Source: Fodinibius roseus (lineage in GTDB: Bacteria; Bacteroidota; Rhodothermia; Balneolales; Balneolaceae). Taken from it: a DNA stretch of 64,000 bases. The stretch covers positions 32,402-96,401 of the forward strand of contig NZ_FQUS01000019.1 of assembly GCF_900129315.1 (NCBI RefSeq), in the 5' to 3' direction. This document shows positions 53,641-62,937 of this stretch, piece after piece; position 1 is the first letter of the stretch, and each line of letters opens with the position of its first letter. The translations under genes and the position numbers were made by a program. A model generated the notes under the pieces. The model had not been told where the DNA came from, did no database searches, and saw nothing but the letters and a program-made list of their open reading frames with translations.

Positions 53641-53784
53641 AGAGAGTTTTGCAAAAACTGTTCTTTTGGCCAATCTCTGCATGTTCGCAAATTCAAAAAC
53701 CTCATATCTGCCTTATATGCTGCGGTTTTAAATTCGCTCAGGTTTTATTTTGACCGAAGTTCATGGTTTTTTCAAAGCCCTCTT
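53641..53784 (+). repeat. Interspersed ~140-bp repeat, copy F
   Basis: Left end AGAGAGTTTTGCAAAAACTG, core TTCTTTTGGCCAATCTCTGC, central CATATCTGCCTTATATGCTG, right end CATGGTTTTTTCAAAGCCC then TCTT. It lies between the TonB receptor start and the small HTH gene. The other bases of 53495-53835 hold no gene. Confidence 0.88.
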
Positions 53785-53835
53785 AACAGCAATAAGCGAA
53801 CGTTAATCTGTAGGTAACTCTCAGTTTATCGAATA

Positions 53836-54042
53836 TTATGAGCTTTTGTTTTCAAGAAATTCCTGAGTAATCTTGCGGGTTTGTTCTGCCCCCATGTATT
53901 TTTCCAAATCATAGAGAGACACCCGCTTCTTGCCTTCGTAGAATGAGTACGTGAGGTGACCGTTTTCGATCTCTTTTTCAACCTCACTTGGTTTCATATC
54001 CAGCATTTTACCAACTTCTTCCAAAGAGAATGTTGAGCGCAT
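53836..54042 (-). CDS. Small helix-turn-helix (excisionase/MerR-like) protein
   Basis: 68 residues from ATG 54042. FSLEEVGKMLDMKPSEVEKE is a helix-turn-helix, followed by a wing-like TYSFYEGKKRVSLYDLEKYM, the layout of excisionase-family DNA-binding domains. The C-terminal part (EQTRKITQEFLENKSS) is a short helix. No effector domain is present. No phage or plasmid genes surround it, so it is a probable small regulator of unknown target. Confidence 0.7.
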   Translation of the reverse strand: MRSTFSLEEVGKMLDMKPSEVEKEIENGHLTYSFYEGKKRVSLYDLEKYMGAEQTRKITQEFLENKSS

Positions 54043-54178
54043 ATTCAAACAAAATTTTGGGATATTAGTAATTATAATATTTTGACTGTAGGCTAAAGAT
54101 AGAAAAAATGAACTTTTTTGCTACCTTAAATAGAGCGATTTTGGGATCTATTCCATTTTGGAGGCAAATCTTGTGCAT

Positions 54179-54754
54179 TCAGGCCATGCTTTTAACCTCG
54201 GCATGCCGGAAACAGGATACAAGATGATCATTAACCAGTCCGCATGCCTGGAGATGGGCATACATCGTGGTACTTCCCACAAATTTAAACCCCCTTTTCT
54301 TCAGATCTTTGCTGAAACGGTCGGAAAGAGGCGTAGTGGCGGGTATATCCCCATGGTTCTCCCAATGATTCTGAATAGGCTCGCCATCCACAAACGACCA
54401 GATGTAGTTATCAAAGCTGCCGAACGCTTTCTGGATCTCAATATACTGCCGGGCATTGTTGACAGCCGAACGAATTTTAAGCTTGTTGCGAACAATTGCT
54501 GAATTATTTAGCAATTGTTGTATCTTCTTTTCGTCGAAGCGTGCTACTTCCCGGACCTCAAAATCGGCAAAAGCCTTTCGGTACCCATCTCGTTTTTTGA
54601 GAATGGTACTCCAGCTTAAACCGGCCTGTGCGCTCTCAAGCGTTAAAAATTCGAAATGAGTCTGGTCGTCATGGACCGGCACGCCCCATTCTTCATCATG
54701 ATAACGCACATATTGCTCAAACGTATTTTGACACCACACGCAGCGATTTTTCAT
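54179..54754 (-). CDS. tag: DNA-3-methyladenine glycosylase I
   Basis: 191 residues. Removes 3-methyladenine from alkylated DNA. The N-terminal RCVWCQNTFEQYVRYHDEEW supplies a zinc Cys and the conserved WG context, followed by FEFLTLESAQAGLSWSTILK (the catalytic Glu region), IQQLLNNSAIVRNKLKIRS, and RGFKFVGSTTMYAHLQACGL with NDH, which carries the other zinc ligands. Full length (E. coli Tag 187). Confidence 0.95.
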   Translation of the reverse strand: MKNRCVWCQNTFEQYVRYHDEEWGVPVHDDQTHFEFLTLESAQAGLSWSTILKKRDGYRKAFADFEVREVARFDEKKIQQLLNNSAIVRNKLKIRSAVNNARQYIEIQKAFGSFDNYIWSFVDGEPIQNHWENHGDIPATTPLSDRFSKDLKKRGFKFVGSTTMYAHLQACGLVNDHLVSCFRHAEVKSMA

Positions 54755-54841
54755 AATTGCCTTTTTGAGAAATGAAGGTTAAGGTTGGGCGTATCCATAT
54801 GTATGAATAATTAACGTATCAATAATTAAGATATCAAACCG

Positions 54842-57637
54842 ATGCACTGGGAAAAACTCGTTGACCAATTTGCCGAAAAAAGTGATATAAGTAAAGTACT
54901 CTCAAACCAGGTTGAATCGCTTACCCATTTTTTGGAGGAAGTGCTGAGTCGTAAGGAGAATGATGATTTTCTCCAGGAGTTGGTAGATCTCCCCCAGTTG
55001 GCGGCGCAGGCCTTTGATGAAGGAGATGAGGAGGCCTTCCGGGAGATGGAAGCGCAGATATCGGGACTTTCTACCGATGAAATCACCCGTCTTTTGCGGT
55101 ACTATACGGTTTTTTTCCACCTGATGAACTCTCAGGAGCAGCGGGAAATTACACGCATTAATCGCGAACGGGCTATTCAGACCGACCCGGAGTCGCCCCG
55201 GGGAGAAAGTATAGATGAGGCGGTCTATTTCCTGAAAACAGAAGGATTTAGCGCACAGGAAGCTGCCGATGTGATCGGAAAGCTTGATATTCAGCCGACA
55301 ATTACCGCCCATCCTACCGAAGCGCGGCGCCACAGCGTACTGGTGAAACAGCAAAGCATCACCAGAATGATTAACCAGATACGGCGCGGGAACTTAACGC
55401 CGGATGAACAGACGGCCAAGACGATGGAAATTCTTAATGAAATTCACCTGCTGCTGGCCACCGATGAAGTACGTACGGAAAAAGTGACGGTAGAAGATGA
55501 GGTCGAAAACGGGATGTTCTACTTTATGAATGCCATCTGGCAGACCGTGCCGGTCCTTTACGACGATCTGAGAAACGCTTTTCATACGTATTATGGAGAG
55601 GTACCCGACTTTTCGACGGTGTTGCAGTATCGCTCCTGGATTGGCAGCGATCGGGATGGCAATCCCAATGTAACCTCCGCGGTCACCTGGGAAACCATCC
55701 TGGAGCAGCGGGAAAATGTCATCCAGCTCTATCTGGAAGAGCTCGACGAACTGCGTCGATACCTGAGCATATCGCAAAATAAATTTCCTATATCGGATAA
55801 GCTGGAAGCGTCGCTTAAAGAAGATGAGAAAGTTGACCAGCTCTCGGAGCGGTACCAGCGGTTGTACAAGCAGGAGCCCTACCGTCGCAAGGTAACGCAT
55901 ATGATGCACAAGCTGAGACATCAGCTTGAGGTTATGAAGGAGGAAGACCGCAGCTATATCCTGGATGAAGCCGACCGGTATACGGCAGAAGATTTTGTGC
56001 ATGAGCTGAAGCTTATTGCCGAAAGCCTGCGGGCATCGGGACTTGAGGAAGTCAGCTCTTTTGGCAAGCTGCATCATCTGATTGTACGCGCAGAAACATT
56101 CGGGTTCCATATGGCGGCCCTGGATATTCGTCAGCACAGCGGAGTTCATGAGAACACCGTGGCTGAACTCCTTTCTGTCGCTGAGGTAACGGACAGCTAT
56201 CCTGATCTTTCCGAAGAAGAGAAGTTGACACTTCTGAACAAAGAACTCAATAATCCTCGCCCCCTCTCACCGGTGCGGGTACATCTGAGTGACGAAACGG
56301 CCCAGATGCTAAAAGCTTTTTCCCTGATCGGGGACATGCTGGCCCTGGACAAAAACAGCTTCGGCAGCTATATCATCAGTATGACTCACGGCGTGAGTGA
56401 CATGCTCGAAGTGCTGGTGCTGGCCAAGGAGGCAGGTCTCTGGAGTGAGGAAAACGACAAGGTGGAAAGCGATATTGATGTTGTTCCGCTTTTTGAAACC
56501 ATTGAGGATCTGGAGGCATGTGGTAGCCTGATGCGCAAAATTTATGATAACGAACTGTACCAGAAGCAGCTGGAGGCCCGCGACAATTTCCAGGAAATAA
56601 TGCTGGGCTATTCCGACAGTAACAAAGATGGCGGTTACTGGATGGCCAACTGGGCCCTGGACAAGGCGCAACAGCGTTTGGGACGGGTTTGCCGGGAGTA
56701 TGACGTGGATTTCCGCCTGTTTCACGGGCGGGGTGGTACCGTCGGACGAGGTGGCGGCCGATCCAACGAGGCTATTTTAGCATTGCCCCCTGTTAGTAAC
56801 AACGGACGTATTCGCTTTACGGAACAGGGCGAGGTGATCTCCTTCAGGTATTCCCTTGCCTCTATTACGCGGCGTCATTTAGAGCAGATTGTCAATGCCA
56901 TGATCCGTATTACCGTAGCTGAGTCTGATTCTGTGGGCCAGAAGGACCAGTTTAACCAGGCGATGGAACAGCTTTCCCAGCGTTCCATGAAGGCTTATCG
57001 GAATCTGATTGACGACGAGAATTTCTGGAGTTGGTATACCAATAAGACGCCCATTGAACATATCAGCCGGCTGCCTATTGCCTCACGCCCGGTCTCAAGA
57101 GGGAGCGCCAAAGCGGCGGACTTTGATAATTTACGAGCCATACCGTGGGTCTTTGCATGGACCCAGGTCCGCTATAATGTGCCGGGCTGGTACGGCGTGG
57201 GAGTAGCCCTCCAGGAGCAGATAGAACAGGGGGAAGAGGCGCTGGAACGATTCCGGCAATGGTATGACCAGAATATCTTTTTCAATTCCATCCTGGATAA
57301 CGTGCAGCGCGAAATGGCGCGGACCCATATTCTCACCTCTACCATATATGAAGACAACGACGACGGAACGTTCCATAAGCTGATTACGGATGACTTCGAG
57401 AAGGCGGAAAAGGCGATCAAAGCCATAACCAGGCAGGATTATGTCCTTCAAAACAGTCCCGTTATAAAAAAGTCAATCCGGTTTCGTAATCCCTTTACGT
57501 ATCCGCTGAATATGATGCAGGTAGAGCTGCTGGATCGCTGGGATGAAGAGTTGACCGATAAAGACGAGGAATCCCTGCGAAACGCGATATTCCTGAGTAT
57601 CAACGGCATAGCCGCCGCCATGCAGAGCACGGGATAA
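54842..57637 (+). CDS. ppc: Phosphoenolpyruvate carboxylase
   Basis: 931 residues. Makes oxaloacetate from phosphoenolpyruvate and bicarbonate. Catalytic motifs: ITAHPTEARRHSVLVKQQS (active-site His), SWIGSDRDGNPNVTSAVTWE, EIMLGYSDSNKDGGYWMANW, and the Gly-rich loop FHGRGGTVGRGGGRSNEAIL, with RAIPWVFAWTQVRYNVPGWY near the end. E. coli Ppc is 883 residues; the extra length is spread through the N-terminal and middle parts. The C-terminus ends in MQSTG, against the usual QNTG, an unimportant change as the terminal Gly is kept. It is divergent from tag and convergent with the UDG gene, 7 bp away. Confidence 0.96.
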   Translation: MHWEKLVDQFAEKSDISKVLSNQVESLTHFLEEVLSRKENDDFLQELVDLPQLAAQAFDEGDEEAFREMEAQISGLSTDEITRLLRYYTVFFHLMNSQEQREITRINRERAIQTDPESPRGESIDEAVYFLKTEGFSAQEAADVIGKLDIQPTITAHPTEARRHSVLVKQQSITRMINQIRRGNLTPDEQTAKTMEILNEIHLLLATDEVRTEKVTVEDEVENGMFYFMNAIWQTVPVLYDDLRNAFHTYYGEVPDFSTVLQYRSWIGSDRDGNPNVTSAVTWETILEQRENVIQLYLEELDELRRYLSISQNKFPISDKLEASLKEDEKVDQLSERYQRLYKQEPYRRKVTHMMHKLRHQLEVMKEEDRSYILDEADRYTAEDFVHELKLIAESLRASGLEEVSSFGKLHHLIVRAETFGFHMAALDIRQHSGVHENTVAELLSVAEVTDSYPDLSEEEKLTLLNKELNNPRPLSPVRVHLSDETAQMLKAFSLIGDMLALDKNSFGSYIISMTHGVSDMLEVLVLAKEAGLWSEENDKVESDIDVVPLFETIEDLEACGSLMRKIYDNELYQKQLEARDNFQEIMLGYSDSNKDGGYWMANWALDKAQQRLGRVCREYDVDFRLFHGRGGTVGRGGGRSNEAILALPPVSNNGRIRFTEQGEVISFRYSLASITRRHLEQIVNAMIRITVAESDSVGQKDQFNQAMEQLSQRSMKAYRNLIDDENFWSWYTNKTPIEHISRLPIASRPVSRGSAKAADFDNLRAIPWVFAWTQVRYNVPGWYGVGVALQEQIEQGEEALERFRQWYDQNIFFNSILDNVQREMARTHILTSTIYEDNDDGTFHKLITDDFEKAEKAIKAITRQDYVLQNSPVIKKSIRFRNPFTYPLNMMQVELLDRWDEELTDKDEESLRNAIFLSINGIAAAMQSTG

Positions 57638-57644
57638 TAAATTC

Positions 57645-58328
57645 CTAATTCTCCATTAATTCCCTCATCTGCCGACGAAATTTGGGAGCACCCCCGTTGG
57701 CCGGATGGCGTACAGGAATGTAGGGGAGGTCGAAGTCGGTTAGGCTTTGCTCGCATTTGCGTCCCACCGCGATGGGCTGAGCGCCGGGAAAGAGCGCTAA
57801 AAATGCTTTTAGCGATGGGTAGCCCTGATGCAGTTCACGGTCGGTGGGGGTGCGATTGCTCAGGAGTCCCTCATCCGGATCGTACGGGTGCCAGGGCAGG
57901 GCGTTCCAGAGCACTGTTTCATAGGGATCTATTCCCAGCTTGTAAAGCGCTTTCCACATGATGGTAGCCGTTGGCTCTGACATTCCCTTGGCATTGACAG
58001 CGGGCTTGCTGGTCCGCTGAGCAGGCGCAGACTGAAAAGCGCCATCGGCGGGGATACCATGGACCGGTTCGTGATGCCCCAACAGAATCCGCTCCGATGT
58101 CATGGCAATACCGGTAAAATGTCCCCCCTGATACCCCAGCGCTTCCGCAATAAACAGGTATTTGGCTCTGCCGATTCGTTCCGAAAGATAAGCACGCAGC
58201 TGGCGCCGGCGAATTTCCGGGCCCTCTTCGGATAGATCGTGCTTTTCATCATGTTGGTACCAGGGATTAAAGAAAGAACCTTCAGGCGTATTTCGGAGAA
58301 GGGTAAAAAGGGAATTCAGGCCACTCAT
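57645..58328 (-). CDS. Uracil-DNA glycosylase superfamily protein
   Basis: 227 residues. The start of the alpha/beta core is YLFIAEALGYQGGHFTGIAM, followed by WNALPWHPYDPDEGLLSNRT. A further strand PIAVGRKCEQSLTDFDLPYI ends in IPVRHPANGGAPKFRRQM, a conserved uracil-DNA glycosylase C-terminal motif (the HPxxxG-type loop). It is not the classical Ung (GQDPYHxPGQ is absent), so it may be a family 4-6 or uncharacterised type. It probably removes uracil from DNA. It overlaps nothing; convergent with ppc. Confidence 0.78.
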   Translation of the reverse strand: MSGLNSLFTLLRNTPEGSFFNPWYQHDEKHDLSEEGPEIRRRQLRAYLSERIGRAKYLFIAEALGYQGGHFTGIAMTSERILLGHHEPVHGIPADGAFQSAPAQRTSKPAVNAKGMSEPTATIMWKALYKLGIDPYETVLWNALPWHPYDPDEGLLSNRTPTDRELHQGYPSLKAFLALFPGAQPIAVGRKCEQSLTDFDLPYIPVRHPANGGAPKFRRQMRELMEN

Positions 58329-58845
58329 TTTGGAAATAAAGGTTTGTTGGTGATAGTTCAGCTGCCCGTTTGCGGTTGTTGCATCCCGGGCGTCTGCAAT
58401 ATACCGGAGAGAACCCTATTTGGAAAAAGAGATTTTATGGAAGATTAATTTGTATTGCTCAAGTCGGACAATCGGGAGGGGCAATACCGTTTATTTATTA
58501 TTTATGCAGATTATGCTATACCCGGGTGAATCTTAAACTTCCGACAAACTGTTAGTTTTGCGTGCTATAAATGATGGACCAATTTTCCTCGGAAGGCTTA
58601 ACGTTATGGTACATTTTTACAGATAAATCATCCGCGTTAAATCGCCTGATCAAATATCATCGGCCCGGGCCGGATGGAAAACGATCTGCGAGTATGATAT
58701 CATGCAAAAAATTAATGGAATAAATCAGAATAAAAGCTATTTTAAACAGGAACAGTCGTCGCCGACGGTTTAATTGACTAAGTGACTGCTCATAACCATT
58801 TTTGTAAAAGAGGTACATTAAAGTTCCCTAAAATAATGTTTTATT
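58329..58845. other. 517-bp intergenic region upstream of ilvE
   Basis: Divergent spacer between the UDG gene and ilvE. No gene, tRNA or repeat was found. The last 90 bases are AT-rich and should hold the ilvE promoter; a TTGACT at 58774 is a weak -35 candidate. I see no attenuator hairpin before ilvE. Confidence 0.35.
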
Positions 58846-59922
58846 ATGATCACTGATACTACATTTGACATCACCAAAACAACAGAAAGCCGTATAGACC
58901 AGGTTGATTTTGATGAATTGGGATTCGGCCGTGTCTTTTCCGACCATATGCTGGAAGTAGAATTTGCGGATGGCCAGTGGAATCAGCCACGGATTAAACC
59001 GTATGGTGCCATTGAAGTCCCCCCCTCCCTGCATGTTTTTCATTACGGGCAATCGGTGTTTGAAGGGGCAAAAGCATATTACGTGGATGATGAAACCATA
59101 AATTTGTTCCGTATCGAAAAAAATTATGAACGGATGGCCCGCTCATGCGAGCGGGTATGTATGCCCTTCGTTGACCGGGATACTTTTTTGGACGGCATTG
59201 CGGCTCTCATCAAGGTGGATAGCCGGTGGGTTCCCCGCAAAGAGGGGGATGTGCTGTATATTCGCCCTTTCATTTCCGCTTTTGACAGGGTTATAGCGGC
59301 TAACCCGTCAGAAACATACCGCTTTTATGTCATCACATCGCCGGTGGGGGCCTATTACAGCAAGTCAGTGAAATTGACAACTTCTCAGAAATTCATCCGG
59401 GCTGCAAAAGGTGGAGTCGGCGACGCCAAATTCGCCGGGAATTATGCGGGCAGCTTTTACCCGGCGCGTAAAGCCCAGGAGAAGGGATACGATCAGGTGC
59501 TTTGGCTGGATGCGTTTGAGCATAAGTATCTTGAGGAAGTGGGGACCATGAATATTTTCGTTGTTATTGACGGAACGCTTGTCACTCCTGAGTTAGGCGG
59601 GACCATACTGCCCGGCGTTACGCGCGATTCAGTGATCCAGCTGGCTCGGAAATGGGATATCCCCGTTGAAGAACGGCGTATAACGATTGATGAGGTCATC
59701 GATGCAGGTAAGTCGGGAGTGCTTGAGGAAGCCTTCGGGGCCGGAACAGCGGCGGTTATTGCTCCCATAGAGGAGATTCATCACAATGGTACATCGGTTA
59801 CGCCGGGTGCGACCGAGCGAGGGCCTGTGGGACAAAGGCTCTATGATACGATTTACGACATCCAGCGATCCAGAACAGAAGATCCGTTTGACTGGGTGCG
59901 ACCGATCGATGTAAGCAAATAA
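58846..59922 (+). CDS. ilvE: Branched-chain-amino-acid aminotransferase
   Basis: 358 residues, the longer eukaryote-like type (class II BCAT). Transfers the amino group between leucine, isoleucine or valine and 2-oxoglutarate. Start region FSDHMLEVEFADGQWNQPRI, FHYGQSVFEGAKAYYVDD, the PLP Lys K195 in GDAKFAGNYAGSFYPARKA, EEVGTMNIFVVIDGTLVTPE and LGGTILPGVTRDSVIQLARK. EAFGAGTAAVIAPIEEIHHN is the C-terminal substrate loop. Followed by repeat G. Confidence 0.94.
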   Translation: MITDTTFDITKTTESRIDQVDFDELGFGRVFSDHMLEVEFADGQWNQPRIKPYGAIEVPPSLHVFHYGQSVFEGAKAYYVDDETINLFRIEKNYERMARSCERVCMPFVDRDTFLDGIAALIKVDSRWVPRKEGDVLYIRPFISAFDRVIAANPSETYRFYVITSPVGAYYSKSVKLTTSQKFIRAAKGGVGDAKFAGNYAGSFYPARKAQEKGYDQVLWLDAFEHKYLEEVGTMNIFVVIDGTLVTPELGGTILPGVTRDSVIQLARKWDIPVEERRITIDEVIDAGKSGVLEEAFGAGTAAVIAPIEEIHHNGTSVTPGATERGPVGQRLYDTIYDIQRSRTEDPFDWVRPIDVSK

Positions 59923-59971
59923 TGCTAACAACTCGCGAGGTGAATCCAATACCGTGAGCTGCTATTTGTAA

Positions 59972-60109
59972 TAGGGAATTTTAGAAACGGATTTTGATCC
60001 ATTGTCGGTGATAACAGGGTGTTGAAATCTTCACGTTTGAGTTATATGCTCTTGCTTCAGCCTCGCTCTGGATCGTTTGGGCAAAATCCCTGGCTTTTTA
60101 AAGCCTCTA
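59972..60109 (+). repeat. Interspersed ~140-bp repeat, copy G (diverged)
   Basis: The left end is degenerate (GGGAATTTTAGAAACGG), but the inner part GTTGAAATCTTCACGTTTGA with GTTATATGCT aligns well with copy H, and the right end AATCCCTGGCTTTTTAAAGC then CTCTA is clear. It lies between ilvE and the ghrA-like stop. Confidence 0.7.
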
Positions 60110-60112
60110 AAA

Positions 60113-61042
60113 CTAATATCCCAACGCGCGGTCCACGGCATTCTTTAAGCTCATACCCGAGAGCGCTCGTTTATAGTTTTCTACGATTTGTTCCGCTGCC
60201 TCTTCCGGGGGTGTGATGCTGGCGATATGGGGGGTCATGATAATATTTGAGCGATTCCAAAAGGGGTGTTTGTCCGGCAGGGGTTCCTCGGAAAAAACGT
60301 CCAGCCATGCCCCCTGAAGGAGATGGCTGTCAAGGGCATAAATCAGGTCCTCATCCACCAGGTGATCCCCCCGGGCCACATTGATGATCCATCCCGGTGA
60401 CGGCAGCTGTTTAAAAAGCTCCAGATCCAGAATGTCTTCGGTTTCTTCGGTAAGCGGGAGCAGGCAGATGAGTATTTCTGCCTTTTTGAGAAAATTGACC
60501 AGTTGATCGGGACCGGCAAAACAGCGAATATCCTGTACATTTTTGGGAGTGCGCGACCAGGCCGAGACGGAGTATCCCATCCGGGCCAGCTGTCGGGCTG
60601 CGGGCTTGCCGATGGCACCCAGTCCCATCACTCCAATTCGGGTACCGGAGACTTCCCCGTGGGTATGGACCTGCCATTGCTGCTGATCTTTCTGGCGGAT
60701 ATACTTCGTAAAATGTCGCCGGATACTAATAACGGCGCCGATTATATATTCCTTCATCTGTTGTACCAGCGAGGGCGAAACGATCCGGCAAATTTCCACG
60801 GACTCCGGTAGCGATTCATCCGAAAGCAGGTGATCCGCGCCCGCACCCAGCGAGGAGACAGCTTTCAGGTTGGGAAAGCTGTCTAATACATGCTTGGGCT
60901 GATTCCAGCAGACGGCAAATTGGACCTGTTCCTTGTTTGGAATGGCCGGCCAGATAGCAACTTCTATATGGGGATCAATTTTTCGGATAGTCTTTTCCCA
61001 CGATGACAGTTGGCGGTCAGGAGCAATGAGCAGCAGCGACAT
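60113..61042 (-). CDS. ghrA: D-2-hydroxyacid dehydrogenase (GhrA-like glyoxylate/hydroxypyruvate reductase)
   Basis: 309 residues. NAD(P)-binding motif GVMGLGAIGKPAARQLARMG and the catalytic set: Arg in IINVARGDHLVDEDLIYALD, Glu in LQGAWLDVFSEEPLPDKHPF, and His in IIMTPHIASITPPEEAAEQI. The N-terminal part VSSLGAGADHLLSDESLPES is typical of the GhrA subgroup. Probably reduces glyoxylate or hydroxypyruvate; other 2-oxoacids are possible. ghrA is used as a subgroup symbol, not a proven orthologue. Confidence 0.87.
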   Translation of the reverse strand: MSLLLIAPDRQLSSWEKTIRKIDPHIEVAIWPAIPNKEQVQFAVCWNQPKHVLDSFPNLKAVSSLGAGADHLLSDESLPESVEICRIVSPSLVQQMKEYIIGAVISIRRHFTKYIRQKDQQQWQVHTHGEVSGTRIGVMGLGAIGKPAARQLARMGYSVSAWSRTPKNVQDIRCFAGPDQLVNFLKKAEILICLLPLTEETEDILDLELFKQLPSPGWIINVARGDHLVDEDLIYALDSHLLQGAWLDVFSEEPLPDKHPFWNRSNIIMTPHIASITPPEEAAEQIVENYKRALSGMSLKNAVDRALGY

Positions 61043-61282
61043 ATACTTAAGCAGCAGTTATTATTTAATCATTAATATAAGAGGTTGTGCAAAATGCCGC
61101 CGGTTTTTGCTGAATTCGTTCTAAAATCTATTGCATGGGTGCGTTAAGAGCTGTTAACCCTTTGTGAGCAAGGCTCTTTTCCGAATTCTGATAACCGGGG
61201 AGACACAAAATGGACAAAAAACTCTTCTATGGAAAAGTCCGTAGTATAACATAATGGGGTTACAACAGGATTGCCGATCAAT

Positions 61283-62614
61283 TCATTTGTTTATGACGGT
61301 ATTATTGTTCCCGCGGACTTTCCAGCTGAAGATGGCTCCAAGGGTAAAAACCAGTAAAACAGCTCCATAATAGTTATGTGTGACGGCTTCCCATGGTGAA
61401 ATAGCAAAAGTAGCGCTTAATAAAAGGGCCTGATTGCCATAGGGTAGAAATCCCTGAGCTATACAGGCAAAAATATCCAGGATGCTGGCACTGCGCTTGG
61501 GTGATATGCCGTGTTCTTTGGCAATGGCACGGGTCAGATCTCCGGTCACAATAATGGAAACCACATTATTGGCAATACAAAAATCGGTCACAAATACCAG
61601 TATCCCTATAGCCGCCTGCTGGGCTCGATTACCAGTTCCCGAGGCTTTTGCCGCTACACGGTTAATCTTTTCGGAAATCCATTGGAGTCCGCCCTGCTGC
61701 TTGATGTATTCACCCAGTGCGCCTACAAGCATAGCAAGGATAAAAATGCCCTGCATGTCGGCAAAGCCGTCCGCTATATCAGTGCCAAGTGTCGACAGGG
61801 AATACTCAGCAAAAAGAGCCCCTTGCAGCGCGGCCATTAGAATGCCGATAATGAGTACGAGGAAGACGTTCATTCCCCCGACGGCCAACAGTAAAATTGC
61901 CAGGTAGGGGAGGATAGCGGTCCAGTTGACTGTTTCCGGGGTTAAGGGGGCGGAGTCGGTGGACAGCAATACAAACAGGAGAACGGTGACAATCGTGGCC
62001 GGGAGGGCAATTTTAAAATTTTCCCAGAATTTTTCCCTCATGCCGACCTCCTGGGTACGGGTGGAGGCAATAGTGGTATCGGAGATGATAGAGAGGTTAT
62101 CTCCAAACATGGCACCTCCGAAAAGAGCTCCGGCAATAAGTACTTCTCCGATGCCGGCCTGTTCTGCAAAACCTACCGCTATGGGGGCCAGTGCAGCAAT
62201 CGTTCCGACCGATGTGCCCATGGCCAGGGAGATGAGGGCAGAAATTACAAAAAGTCCCGGCAGAATATATCCCGGAGGGATAAGAGTCAGCCCCGCATTG
62301 ACTACCGCATTTACGCCGCCTGTAGCTGTAGCCACATTAGAAAAAGCCCCGGCCAGTAAAAAGATAAAACACATGGTGATGATATTATCGTTACCGGCCC
62401 CCTTTACCAGTACTCCAATGGATTGAGTGAGAGGTTTTTTTTGTAAATAGACCGCAAGCATCAGCGCCGGTAGTATGGCCACCTGTCCGGGGAGCTGCTG
62501 AAAGGCATGATCCACACCAAGCACCTGCAGCGTTAAACCGGTCCCCAGAAACAGGCCGATAAAAAGCAGGATGGGGAGAAGAGAAAGCTTGGCTGTACGA
62601 GGGTTAAAATTCAT
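61283..62614 (-). CDS. nhaC: Na+/H+ antiporter, NhaC family
   Basis: 443 residues and about 11-12 membrane helices. Conserved NhaC parts are GTSVGTIAALAPIAVGFAEQ, ALFGGAMFGDNLSIISDTTI and the later GVLVFVTDFCIANNVVSIIV-like helix (here GILVFVTDFCIANNV). SDTT and the helix with DFC hold candidate ion-binding acidic residues. It exports Na+ in exchange for H+, consistent with a marine or saline habitat; related proteins instead exchange malate and lactate, so the substrate is inferred. It and ghrA-like are bracketed by repeats G and H. The 240 bases between it and the ghrA-like start (61043-61282) contain no gene. Confidence 0.85.
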   Translation of the reverse strand: MNFNPRTAKLSLLPILLFIGLFLGTGLTLQVLGVDHAFQQLPGQVAILPALMLAVYLQKKPLTQSIGVLVKGAGNDNIITMCFIFLLAGAFSNVATATGGVNAVVNAGLTLIPPGYILPGLFVISALISLAMGTSVGTIAALAPIAVGFAEQAGIGEVLIAGALFGGAMFGDNLSIISDTTIASTRTQEVGMREKFWENFKIALPATIVTVLLFVLLSTDSAPLTPETVNWTAILPYLAILLLAVGGMNVFLVLIIGILMAALQGALFAEYSLSTLGTDIADGFADMQGIFILAMLVGALGEYIKQQGGLQWISEKINRVAAKASGTGNRAQQAAIGILVFVTDFCIANNVVSIIVTGDLTRAIAKEHGISPKRSASILDIFACIAQGFLPYGNQALLLSATFAISPWEAVTHNYYGAVLLVFTLGAIFSWKVRGNNNTVINK

Positions 62615-62751
62615 TATCTCCGTAGATTAAAAAAGCGAAAATACAGTTTTAACCTTTAAATTATAAATTAAAATTAGGGTCGTTTATTTCGAGATTAATT
62701 TTTAGTTGTATTTTCATTCGAAAAGTGATTTTATTATGTCGAAGTTTTACC

Positions 62752-62892
62752 AGAAATCTTTGCAAAACCGCTCTTTTGCCCAATGTCGGCGTTATCGGTC
62801 GGTTGAAATCCTCACATATGAGCTATATGCTGCGAGGGCAACCTTCCCGGGGCCTTGATCTTGACCAAAATCCCTGGTTTTCAAAGGCTTCT
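62752..62892 (+). repeat. Interspersed ~140-bp repeat, copy H
   Basis: Left end AGAAATCTTTGCAAAACCG, core CTCTTTTGCCCAATGTCGGC, central hairpin in CCTCACATATGAGCTATATG with CTGCGAGG, right end AAATCCCTGGTTTTCAAAGG then CTTCTA. It lies between nhaC and yhhQ, with 45 bases to the yhhQ ATG. Confidence 0.88.
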
Positions 62893-62937
62893 ACCAAGCT
62901 ATTGAATCACCTGGAATAAGCATAGTCGTATAATCGT

